Shown in pieces: positions 17,455 through 24,234 of a stretch of 50,228 nt of DNA. The notes beneath the pieces are model-generated. The model was not told the DNA's origin and ran no database searches. It worked only from the letters and a program-made list of their open reading frames with translations. Source of the DNA: Mesostigma viride (taxonomy: Eukaryota > Streptophyta > Mesostigmatophyceae > Mesostigmatales > Mesostigmataceae); contig RPFO01001669.1 of NCBI GenBank assembly GCA_009746045.1, forward strand, positions 1-50,228, given 5' to 3'. Within the stretch, counting starts at the first letter, position 1; the number at the start of each line of letters is the position of its first letter. The translations under genes and the position numbers were made by a program.

Positions 17455-18498
17455 TATGTACCCATCTATAGTATCAGCAGACCACTCTTTAGTGTTGTCT
17501 TCACCAGTCACGTTGAACTTGGCATTGTTGTCCTTTGCAGCATTGGAAAAAATTTGACGCACAATGTTCATCTTCTCCGGGTTCGAAAGTGTCGGGGCTG
17601 TCGGGGCTGTTTGGCCAGCGGTCGCCAATCCACTGAGAGTTTGACCGATTTGGGTACTTGCAGCGGCGGTATTGCGAAAATTCGGGTTCGTCAACGTGAA
17701 GAAAACGTTCGAGCTCGGTATCGGATTCGTCTTCACGTCCGACTTGAACCAGCAAGCGCCGATGTTTGCGACATCTTGGTTAGGCTTCCAGGTGAACCCT
17801 GCGCACTTTGCATTGTCCCTTCCGCAAATCTCAGCACACTCTTCGATCGTCTTTCCTGTCGCTGTAGTCGAGCTTGTCCCGCTAGGAGCTATATCGAAAC
17901 CGAGCCCAGACCACGTGACTTTGTTCTCTATTCCCCATTTTGAACCGCCCACTGTCGGGGCGGCAGGCGTCGGTTTTCCATGCCACCCGAGCCACTTGTT
18001 GATGTCGTTGTTGTCAACAAACGTCTTTGTGGATATCCCGAGCTGTCGAATTACAATACTGTTTTGCCCCCCGTTCTGGGCCAAGTAAAGCGTGCATCGA
18101 TCACGACGAAACGTGGCGTCTACGACGGCATTCACTTCTTCAAGACTCATGGTACGTGCGTAATTTAGGACCACCTGACAGAGCATCATCCCCTCGTACG
18201 TGTTCTGCTGACTGTACCATATCGACTTGAGTTTGTCAGACACGATATCTTTAGAAAACTGGGTCGTGATATACTTCGAGTCTAAGTTCTTTATCCCCGC
18301 CTCCCACTGCAGATGGACGAATGTGGCGAATTTGCCGATTGAAACGACTTGATGGACCGCGTTTGCGAGTTCGACCGCGTTAAAGGGACTCGGAGGAGCG
18401 GTTACATACTGGTGAAATTTCATCAGACCCCCACCCACCGCCCCGGTCCTCCACGTCGACGCTATTTCTTCTCGAGCAGCCGTTAGGTTTCTCGCCAT
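17416..18498 (-). CDS. PAN-domain membrane protein, N-terminal fragment
   Basis: Start at 18498 (MARNLTAAREE), with AT-rich sequence just upstream. No signal peptide is obvious. Residues about 60-165 are helical and include NLDSKYITTQFSKD and ATFRRDRCTLY, which recur in the second unit. A PAN/Apple-like domain follows with CAEICGRDNAKCAGFTW and ACWFKSD, whose cysteines match the second PAN copy. The frame stops at 17416, but a neighbouring frame continues without a break from about 17454, so a one-base error at an A-run near 17440-17450 is likely. The gene is divergent from the helicase, 46 bp away. Confidence 0.75.
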   Translation of the reverse strand: MARNLTAAREEIASTWRTGAVGGGLMKFHQYVTAPPSPFNAVELANAVHQVVSIGKFATFVHLQWEAGIKNLDSKYITTQFSKDIVSDKLKSIWYSQQNTYEGMMLCQVVLNYARTMSLEEVNAVVDATFRRDRCTLYLAQNGGQNSIVIRQLGISTKTFVDNNDINKWLGWHGKPTPAAPTVGGSKWGIENKVTWSGLGFDIAPSGTSSTTATGKTIEECAEICGRDNAKCAGFTWKPNQDVANIGACWFKSDVKTNPIPSSNVFFTLTNPNFRNTAAASTQIGQTLSGLATAGQTAPTAPTLSNPEKMNIVRQIFSNAAKDNNAKFNVTGEDNTKEWSADTIDGYIKNAIYPANLLII

Positions 18499-18544
18499 GT
18501 CTTTATTACTAACAGCCGGAAATTAATAGAAGTAGAAATAAAGA
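18499..18544. promoter_or_regulatory. divergent promoter between PAN gene and helicase
   Basis: 46 bp, AT-rich, separating two divergent start codons. On each strand an A/T-rich box sits just before the ATG (gtaataaagacATG on minus, gaaataaagaATG on plus), so both leaders must be very short. Confidence 0.5.
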
Positions 18545-19882
18545 ATGGGAAAACATCCTTTACCATCCAAATGGCCCAATGCGGAAACTTCCCAGATAGC
18601 GGACACACAGGCGTTCATAAAAAACTACTTCGAAGGTCGCATATACGGGAACCCACCCCCTGAGCACAGATCCGTTGGAAAAAACTCGTGCTCCTCGAAC
18701 CCTTCCGACAAGAAACTTGCTCCTCAGCAAGCCGTCGTGAATATGTACCTCCGAGGAATCGCAGAACGCGGAAGCAAACACAGAGGTTTTCTGGCTTGGC
18801 ATTCTACGGGCTCAGGTAAGACCTGCACCGTGCTGGGAGCCATTGATGCTTTCTGGGACACAAATCGCAGCATATTTCTCGTCACGAGTCGAGAGAATGC
18901 CGTCAACAACACCATTGCGGGTTACAGCGGCTGCGCGTCCATGTTTCCGCGTTTCAAGAACGCTTCCGACGAAGAAGTGGTTCGAATGATAGCAAACAGG
19001 GTCGAAGAAAGACGAATTATGAGTTTTACTCAACTTGCGCATCTTCTAGACTTGTATCGGGGCGTTGGACGCGCAAAACGGGATCTTCTGCAGAACGGAG
19101 TCCTTATTATGGACGAAGTTCAAAATTTATTCAACCCTCCGCCGGGTCAAGCCAAAGAGTACACAGCTCTACTCGATTTCCTCGAGAAGCCGTCCAAAGA
19201 CAACCGCGGTCTTTACATGGTGATCCTTAGCGCTACTCCGGGAAGGAACGAAAACGAGATTCAGCGCCTTCTTACGATGATAAGAGGTGCACCAATCACG
19301 CCCGACTCTCCGTTAGACGCGTTTCGAGGCCTTTGTTCTTTTGTCGATTACGCCGGCGATTCGTCTGTTTACCCCGTTCGACAACCTGATCAGTTCCACC
19401 TAGTGGAAATGAGCACAGGTCAACAGAAAGTGTTCCGAACAAAAAGTAAGGAACCAGACGAGTCGCGAGGACGCGACCGTTTTTTGTATGAAGCTCGCAG
19501 GGTTTCAAACTCGCTATCGATGTTTAAAATGTCTGCCTCTGAGGCTGCAAAGAAGCTTGACAAATATTCTCCTAAGATTGCTTGCATCGTGAAAGAAATC
19601 ACGGACCATCCCAATGAAAAGCAGTATCTATACTCGGCGTTCAATGCCCATGGAATAAAGTACGTTGCTATGATTTTGGAATCGAAAGGATACACTCAAC
19701 TCTCCGTTCGAGAGGACTTTCCAACAACCGAAGCGCCCAGGTTCGTCATTCTTGGCTCGGACGCCATGCCCGTTTCTGACACGACGTTGCGGAGAGTGAT
19801 GGATGTTTTTAACCACAAGAAAAACGCAAAGGGCGGTTTTTACATATTATCTTGGCGCGAAAACGTTTCAACGAAGGTTTAG
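18545..19882 (+). CDS. D6/D11-like superfamily 2 helicase, N-terminal fragment
   Basis: ATP-dependent nucleic-acid translocase of the family that in poxviruses contributes to early transcription initiation (D6) or termination (D11). Motifs seen: Walker A HSTGSGKT at residues 86-93, motif Ia-like FLVTSRENAVNNTI, Walker B/DExH-type MDEVQNLF with DEVQ at 190-193, and motif III SATPG at 229-232. The frame ends at 19882 soon after SWRENV. The next frame resumes the homologous region across a T3 run at 19865-19867, so this is one protein of about 660 residues broken by a one-base shift. Likely role: viral transcription. Confidence 0.9.
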   Translation: MGKHPLPSKWPNAETSQIADTQAFIKNYFEGRIYGNPPPEHRSVGKNSCSSNPSDKKLAPQQAVVNMYLRGIAERGSKHRGFLAWHSTGSGKTCTVLGAIDAFWDTNRSIFLVTSRENAVNNTIAGYSGCASMFPRFKNASDEEVVRMIANRVEERRIMSFTQLAHLLDLYRGVGRAKRDLLQNGVLIMDEVQNLFNPPPGQAKEYTALLDFLEKPSKDNRGLYMVILSATPGRNENEIQRLLTMIRGAPITPDSPLDAFRGLCSFVDYAGDSSVYPVRQPDQFHLVEMSTGQQKVFRTKSKEPDESRGRDRFLYEARRVSNSLSMFKMSASEAAKKLDKYSPKIACIVKEITDHPNEKQYLYSAFNAHGIKYVAMILESKGYTQLSVREDFPTTEAPRFVILGSDAMPVSDTTLRRVMDVFNHKKNAKGGFYILSWRENVSTKV

Positions 19883-20529
19883 ACCTGAAAAGCGTTCGTC
19901 ACATCCATCTGATGGAGCCGCTTCTCGATATCAGCGCCGAACGTCAGGCGATCGCGCGCGCTGTCCGACACTGTAGTCACTTGCAGCTCGACCAGAAACA
20001 TTGGACGGTAACGGTGCACCGGTACATGACGATCGGAGGCGTAGACGAACTCGTGACGGAACGCGCTATTCAAGAAAACGAGACCGAAGGTGTGACAAAA
20101 TTCATGCGAAAACTGAGAGAGGCGGCTATTGACTGCAGACTCATGAGCAAGGTCCACAATCGAGACAGCTGGATGGCAGCCGGCGCACGCGAAGCCATTA
20201 ATTGCCCATTGACGAGAGGCGAAGAGATAAGGAAATACGTAAAAGAAAAGGGACTTTCCCTTCTTCGAAAATCTCTAGAACTCGCTAAACGGTTTGCAAC
20301 CAGCGCGGGTCAAAATTTCAAACAAAACGTGCGAGCTGACTTCGACCAGATAGTGGCGATCGCAAAAACATTCAACGTCGACAGAAAAACGAATAAACGA
20401 GAAAACGAAAAAGAGTTCAGGGACGGAATCAGCGAGGTCAGAGAATCCATAAAAAAAATCGACAAAATTCATGGGTACGGCGACATGCCGATTCGCCAAA
20501 TTGTTTTAGAAGGGTTTTGGTTGGGGTGA
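19852..20529 (+). CDS. D6/D11-like superfamily 2 helicase, C-terminal fragment
   Basis: Continuation of the helicase in another frame. It starts in meaningful sequence near 19866 (FNEGLDLKSVRHIHLMEP) and quickly reaches motif VI, AERQAIARAVRHCSH, the arginine-finger motif of superfamily 2 (Q-x-x-G/A-R-x-x-R). A helical C-terminal region of about 180 residues follows, as in D6/D11 proteins. The stop at 20527-20529 is followed by a T7 run. Nothing suggests an independent gene: it lacks motifs I-III. Confidence 0.85.
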   Translation: MARKRFNEGLDLKSVRHIHLMEPLLDISAERQAIARAVRHCSHLQLDQKHWTVTVHRYMTIGGVDELVTERAIQENETEGVTKFMRKLREAAIDCRLMSKVHNRDSWMAAGAREAINCPLTRGEEIRKYVKEKGLSLLRKSLELAKRFATSAGQNFKQNVRADFDQIVAIAKTFNVDRKTNKRENEKEFRDGISEVRESIKKIDKIHGYGDMPIRQIVLEGFWLG

Positions 20530-20542
20530 AAAAGTTATTCGA

Positions 20543-20549
20543 TTTTTTT
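20543..20549 (+). terminator. T7 run after the helicase
   Basis: Seven T residues 14 bp after the helicase stop. Same placement as the T-runs at 8790, 21641 and 21904. Confidence 0.4.
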
Positions 20550-20784
20550 AAATTTTGATTTGTTTTCTTCCTTTGATCGATTATCGTTTTCGGGCGGTGT
20601 CAAGCCGTACAAGCGTAACCGTCTCGGAAGGAAAAATTAAATCTAAAGATCGGCGCAGAGGATACGAGTTCCTCATCTGCACGTGTTCGTCTAACGGTAC
20701 TGACCAACAGACTCCCATTGGACGCATTGTTACAATGAATTGTCGTTTTTTTTATCCTGAATTCGGTTACCAGGATCGAAAACG

Positions 20785-20792
20785 TATAAAAA
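20785..20792 (+). promoter_or_regulatory. TATA box (TATAAAAA)
   Basis: A canonical TATAAAAA 50 bp before the ATG at 20835. This is the clearest TATA box in the left half of the window. Confidence 0.6.
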
Positions 20793-20834
20793 CAGGACAG
20801 ACCTCGTCGGTCGTCACCGCTGCGTTTTGCAGCC

Positions 20835-21401
20835 ATGGAGACCTCCAACAAGCCCGTTTTTGCAAACACGGTGTACTTGCGCCCTCGCAGGCTTCAAGAG
20901 TATCCTACTCTTAGCTGCCTGGACTCGACAAAAACTCTGCACGACGCGATTTTCGCGAACGAGTGCAAGAAACAGGCGCTACAAGACGTCAAGTTTCACT
21001 GGAACGAGGTTTCCAAAGCTCTGTCTGGACTTCCCGCTCGCCAATTAAAGACCAAGTTTGGCGTCGACAGCGTCCCTCTTGCGTGCGACTCTGTCCAGTC
21101 CGCTTTGTTGTTCGGGATCAACACGATCATCGCCGAAAGAACGAGAGCAAACGAAAACCGCTACGATCGCGAAAACGCGCAAAAAACGATGCGCCTTTTC
21201 GAGCAAATGTTGATCGCGAACGATTGTCTTTTGACGCACGTTTCAAAGGAGACGGTGGAGTACAACAAATCGGTGAGAAAAGCGGATCTCGTAACGAGGC
21301 GAGAGGCGAACCCCGCGCATTCGACGTACAGAAGCCGGGGGAAGAATGCAGTGCCTCGAGCCTGCTCTATTTTTTTCTGCGGACACTTGATAAAGGCGTG
21401 A
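20835..21401 (+). CDS. unknown helical protein, 188 aa
   Basis: Starts METSNKPVFANTVYLRPRR with a good context (cagccATGG). The protein is mostly helical and charged, with few cysteines and no membrane segment. The stop TGA (21399-21401) overlaps the next ATG by one base (TGATG), which suggests coupled or shared transcription with the two small membrane genes. The last roughly 20 residues (from SRGKNAV) are less protein-like, so the true C-terminus may lie in another frame. Family not recognised. Confidence 0.6.
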   Translation: METSNKPVFANTVYLRPRRLQEYPTLSCLDSTKTLHDAIFANECKKQALQDVKFHWNEVSKALSGLPARQLKTKFGVDSVPLACDSVQSALLFGINTIIAERTRANENRYDRENAQKTMRLFEQMLIANDCLLTHVSKETVEYNKSVRKADLVTRREANPAHSTYRSRGKNAVPRACSIFFCGHLIKA

Positions 21402-21637
21402 TGAACAGGAAACTCGCTTTGACACTTTGGGCTGTCATTATTACCGTTCTTACGACCATAGGCGGTATCTTGCTGTGGAGAGGTGGCGCCAGAATCAAAC
21501 AAGATAACAGACAAGAGCGCTATTTTGACTATCAGCCGGGGACAAAGGCATTGATCGGTATTGGAATTATAATAACGTCTTTTGCCTTGGTGCCCCCGGT
21601 TGTTCTTTATTTGATGAAATGGTTGCCGGAAGACTGA
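21401..21637 (+). CDS. two-pass membrane protein, 78 aa
   Basis: Two membrane segments (about residues 5-26 and 49-73) around a polar loop. Residues 22-37 (GILLWRGGARIKQDNR) match IMLWRGRVQKKENER of the next gene, and both have a lone Gly-rich second segment, so the two are tandem paralogs. The start overlaps the previous stop. A T13 run follows the stop by 3 bp. Likely a viral envelope or host-membrane protein; function unknown. Confidence 0.7.
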   Translation: MNRKLALTLWAVIITVLTTIGGILLWRGGARIKQDNRQERYFDYQPGTKALIGIGIIITSFALVPPVVLYLMKWLPED

Positions 21638-21640
21638 ACG

Positions 21641-21653
21641 TTTTTTTTTTTTT
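21641..21653 (+). terminator. T13 run
   Basis: Thirteen consecutive T residues 3 bp after the stop at 21637 and 20 bp before the next start. The longest T-run in the window and a good candidate for a transcript 3' end. Confidence 0.5.
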
Positions 21654-21673
21654 GAAAGTTTACAACAAGTGCG

Positions 21674-21898
21674 ATGGACTGGAAACTGTATCTAATTACT
21701 GGTTTTGTGATATTCCTTATATTGGCGGGAGCCAGTATTATGCTGTGGAGAGGACGTGTTCAAAAAAAAGAAAACGAGAGAGTATCGAATCCTAATGAAA
21801 CAAAGACAAAGGGACTTTTAGGGGGTGGTTTGGCCCTTCTGTTACTAGTAGTCATCGTTTTAGCAGCTCTTTGGAAATTGTACAATGGATTCGCTTGA
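21674..21898 (+). CDS. two-pass membrane protein, 74 aa (paralog of the previous gene)
   Basis: Begins MDWKLYLITGFVIFLILAG with two membrane segments (about 5-25 and 47-68) joined by a Lys/Glu/Asn-rich loop. The motif IMLWRG and the following charged stretch align with the 78 aa protein upstream, as does the Lys-Leu near the N-terminus. Likely a tandem duplication. Stop at 21898 followed by T7 at 21904. Confidence 0.7.
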   Translation: MDWKLYLITGFVIFLILAGASIMLWRGRVQKKENERVSNPNETKTKGLLGGGLALLLLVVIVLAALWKLYNGFA

Positions 21899-21903
21899 AT
21901 GCA

Positions 21904-21910
21904 TTTTTTT
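21904..21910 (+). terminator. T7 run
   Basis: Seven T residues 6 bp after the stop of the 74 aa membrane protein. Confidence 0.4.
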
Positions 21911-21934
21911 AAACTGTAATATAAACCATCAACC

Positions 21935-22135
21935 ATGAACATCTTGTCATTGTGCATTGGTGCGGCTGCAATGCTGTTGTGTCGCAAACAGAGCAAACTG
22001 GATAAAGAAGTTCGCTCCTTTTGGCGCGCCGAACATGTAATTGACTGGTACACTCATAAGACACAAGGCGAGGAGAAAACTGGATACATCGTGAGCTATC
22101 GCCTACAGTCCGAGACGAATTCGCCGCATTCCTAA
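21935..22135 (+). CDS. small protein with hydrophobic N-terminus, 66 aa
   Basis: Starts MNILSLCIGAAAMLLCRKQ, a short hydrophobic segment like a signal anchor, then a soluble charged tail. A TATA-like box (ATATAAA, 21919-21925) lies 10 bp upstream of the ATG. It sits in line with small plus-strand genes between 20.8 and 22.7 kb. Short length and lack of recognisable homology keep this tentative. Confidence 0.5.
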   Translation: MNILSLCIGAAAMLLCRKQSKLDKEVRSFWRAEHVIDWYTHKTQGEEKTGYIVSYRLQSETNSPHS

Positions 22136-22163
22136 AGTTTTTATCATCGCATAGTAAACAAGT

Positions 22164-22655
22164 ATGGACTGTGTCATAGACGGCGTAGCGAGACCACACG
22201 CTAGTAGAGACAGGAGAACACAGGTGCTCGTAACAGGATCGAACCTTCCTAACGACACGTGTTTTAAAATGCCTTTTCCGATAAGAGACGTCAAGTCCCT
22301 TCGCGTGATTTGGGCTTCCATACCTTCCACGAGTCCTGTCTCAACCGCAGTGTACGTGAGGCTCGGAGGATTCGAAGTCAACAAAGTGCACGCCGCCATC
22401 CCCGTCCCGCCTTCGTCCTTAGACCCTTCGCACGTGTACGCGGGCCGAGGCCACTTTTTCGTCGTCCCGAACGGATCCGAAACCTACACCCCTAAAAACG
22501 AACGAGACGACACGGTTCTGTTCTCTCCGCCTCTCTCCAGCGCTAAGGAGATCGAAGTCGAGCTATACGCGATTCCAGCGTCCTCTCGCGAGCTTCTCAA
22601 TCTATCTGGGGAGAAATTTTCGATTCTTTTCGAACTTGTGTATGGACATAGATAG
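22164..22655 (+). CDS. putative structural (beta-rich) protein, 163 aa
   Basis: Predominantly beta-strand sequence without membrane segments. It contains a VYVRLGGFEVNKVHA strand pair and the run VLFSPPLSSAKEIEVELYA followed by FSILFELVY. The 'F-PPL---xxLxVxL...FxILFEx' ending is typical, in my reading, of beta-sandwich minor structural proteins of large DNA viruses; this is family memory, not a search result. Strong coding quality, no frameshift. It converges on the minus-strand gene at 22657, two bases apart. Confidence 0.65.
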   Translation: MDCVIDGVARPHASRDRRTQVLVTGSNLPNDTCFKMPFPIRDVKSLRVIWASIPSTSPVSTAVYVRLGGFEVNKVHAAIPVPPSSLDPSHVYAGRGHFFVVPNGSETYTPKNERDDTVLFSPPLSSAKEIEVELYAIPASSRELLNLSGEKFSILFELVYGHR

Positions 22656-22656
22656 C

Positions 22657-23007
22657 TCACCAACGTAGTCCGTACAGATCCTCGTACTGGCCGCCAAAAA
22701 GGATTACCTTTTTTCCATCCCTCAAAACACGGCGATCCTCTTTCCTTAGAGAGTTGACTGAAGCGGTTTTACTTTCGATCCAGGTCCGCACATCGTTTCG
22801 ATGATCTAGCATCTGACGAAGAGTCTCCCCGTCAATCTTTCGATAGGAGTGGGGTTCTGCGTCGGGGCGAACAGAGATAGCCGACTCGCGGTTCTCTTCG
22901 ATAAACTCTTTCTCAAAAGGCACTTCTGAACGGTTCGCTCGGTTAGCCGCGCGTATGTTGCCCGCACCAGGCGCAAAAACCATCCCACGGATTAACGAGG
23001 GATCCAT
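22657..23007 (-). CDS. unknown soluble protein, 116 aa
   Basis: MDPSLIRGMVFAPGAGN then a charged helical body (DGETLRQMLDHRNDVRTWIE) and the tail GGQYEDLYGLRW. A clear TATA-like box (TATATAAAA on the minus strand, 23012-23022) lies about 8-15 bp before the start, which supports both the gene and the start. It is followed upstream by another minus-strand gene (23032-23442), so the two may be expressed together. No family recognised. Confidence 0.65.
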   Translation of the reverse strand: MDPSLIRGMVFAPGAGNIRAANRANRSEVPFEKEFIEENRESAISVRPDAEPHSYRKIDGETLRQMLDHRNDVRTWIESKTASVNSLRKEDRRVLRDGKKVILFGGQYEDLYGLRW

Positions 23008-23011
23008 AGTT

Positions 23012-23022
23012 CGTTTTATATA
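23012..23022 (-). promoter_or_regulatory. TATA-like box of the 116 aa gene
   Basis: The minus strand reads TATATAAAACG directly ahead of the ATG at 23007. Confidence 0.5.
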
Positions 23023-23031
23023 GCTACAAGA

Positions 23032-23442
23032 TTACATTTTACGCACAGCGCTTTTTTCGATCATGCTTATGGCAGCGTCGATCCTCGCGCTCACAGCGCC
23101 CGCTCCTCCTCCCCGTCCTTCTGGACGAGGAAGAATCGAGTCGGGATAAGGTTCGTTGGTAAGATAGGGACGGCGCATCGGAAACGAGCTCATGAGACGA
23201 TGGTCGACCTCCAGCGACTTCTCAGGAAGAGCAATGGCGGGCAAAGGGGCTTCCCCCTTCATCGTGTCAGATGCAACGTTAAGCGGAACGCCGTAGGTGC
23301 ACTTGTCAAGCGACAAAGGCTCCAGCGAGCCGGTCGCGGGAGGTTCTCCAAACTTTGTCGGAAGTACATCTGGCTTCGGTTGCGGTACGGCTGTCTGAGG
23401 AACGGACAATGGGACGCCCTCGGTGTTCGCGACGTCTCCCAT
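23032..23442 (-). CDS. proline-rich unknown protein, 136 aa
   Basis: MGDVANTEGVPLSVPQTAVP then a proline-rich, largely disordered body containing two 'GVPL' segments (EGVPLSVP and YGVPLNVA). It ends in a short helix (ISMIEKSAVRKM). Starts with a good context (gaacATGGG), with an attatacc box just upstream. No membrane segment. Unrecognised; disordered virion proteins often look like this. Confidence 0.6.
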   Translation of the reverse strand: MGDVANTEGVPLSVPQTAVPQPKPDVLPTKFGEPPATGSLEPLSLDKCTYGVPLNVASDTMKGEAPLPAIALPEKSLEVDHRLMSSFPMRRPYLTNEPYPDSILPRPEGRGGGAGAVSARIDAAISMIEKSAVRKM

Positions 23443-23646
23443 GTTCCTGTTTGGTATAATCTAACAGAAAATTTATGCCTCACTTGTAAAAGGCATGTAA
23501 ACGGCGCGCGCTCGATGCCTCTTCCGGGTTGCCCGGGAACTGTGCCCCTTCACAAAACGGCCCGTGATCTTGCTTCGTTTCGGCGGCATGATGGTATAGT
23601 ATACTTGTTCGTTACGATTTTTATTTCAACCGAAAGAAGTATACGG

Positions 23647-24234
23647 ATGGACAGCAGCACTAAAAAGAAAATTGCACTGGCGGCTGTCACTGTTTCTGTA
23701 ATCTGCGTTTTCGCATTCGTGTTGATCGTGTGGTTGAAAGATCGCCAAACATCCCCTCGTCTCGTCGCCCCTGACCGCATCGACCCGAACTACCAAGGGT
23801 TCGTGATGACCCCTGTCGCCGTCATGAGCGACGAAACGTTCCGACGCAACATCCTCGAATTCTCACGAGTTTGGTGGAAGGACGCGAAGACGAATTCCAT
23901 TACAACAACTCCGTCGGACAACCCGCCTCAACTCCGCATCATTGTCATGGACGGAAAGATCGACGTCGTGCAGATCATCAACGGGCCGAGCGACAAGTAC
24001 AACAATCTCTCTTTCCAACCGGCGCCCTTGAACATGATTCGTAACATGGACATCCGTTTCGCCGTGGATACTATTGCGGTGGCCAACTCTCCGACCTGGA
24101 AAGTGGTGAACACCGCGCCGCTGAACCTTGGCGGGGCTGACGAGAACATCGTCTACGTCGTTCTTAAACACGCCGAATCGAACCAACACCGAATCGTGTT
24201 CTACGCAGCTGCAAGTCCGTCCGAGGATCTTTAA
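23647..24234 (+). CDS. single-pass membrane protein with beta-rich ectodomain, 195 aa
   Basis: Start at 23647 (MDSSTKKKIALAAV). A single N-terminal membrane segment spans residues 9-29 (IALAAVTVSVICVFAFVLIVW), preceded by lysines, so the long C-terminal part is probably outside the cytosol. That part is beta-rich and has no cysteines except within the membrane segment. A tatagtatac box lies about 45 bp upstream. The stop TAA abuts the convergent gene's stop (TAATTA at 24232-24237). Family unknown. Confidence 0.7.
   Translation: MDSSTKKKIALAAVTVSVICVFAFVLIVWLKDRQTSPRLVAPDRIDPNYQGFVMTPVAVMSDETFRRNILEFSRVWWKDAKTNSITTTPSDNPPQLRIIVMDGKIDVVQIINGPSDKYNNLSFQPAPLNMIRNMDIRFAVDTIAVANSPTWKVVNTAPLNLGGADENIVYVVLKHAESNQHRIVFYAAASPSEDL

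Larger units (their letters stand above)
20530..20834. other. 305 bp intergenic stretch with terminator-like T-run and TATA box
   Basis: Contains the T7 run at 20543-20549 and a TATA box at 20785. Otherwise I see no convincing reading frame; several frames cross it but none resembles a protein or continues a neighbour. Confidence 0.5.

Noticed and set aside
18545-20529. Two adjacent helicase genes
   Set aside because: The second frame has only motif VI and the tail, and starts where the first loses frame at a T-run; one split gene is more likely.
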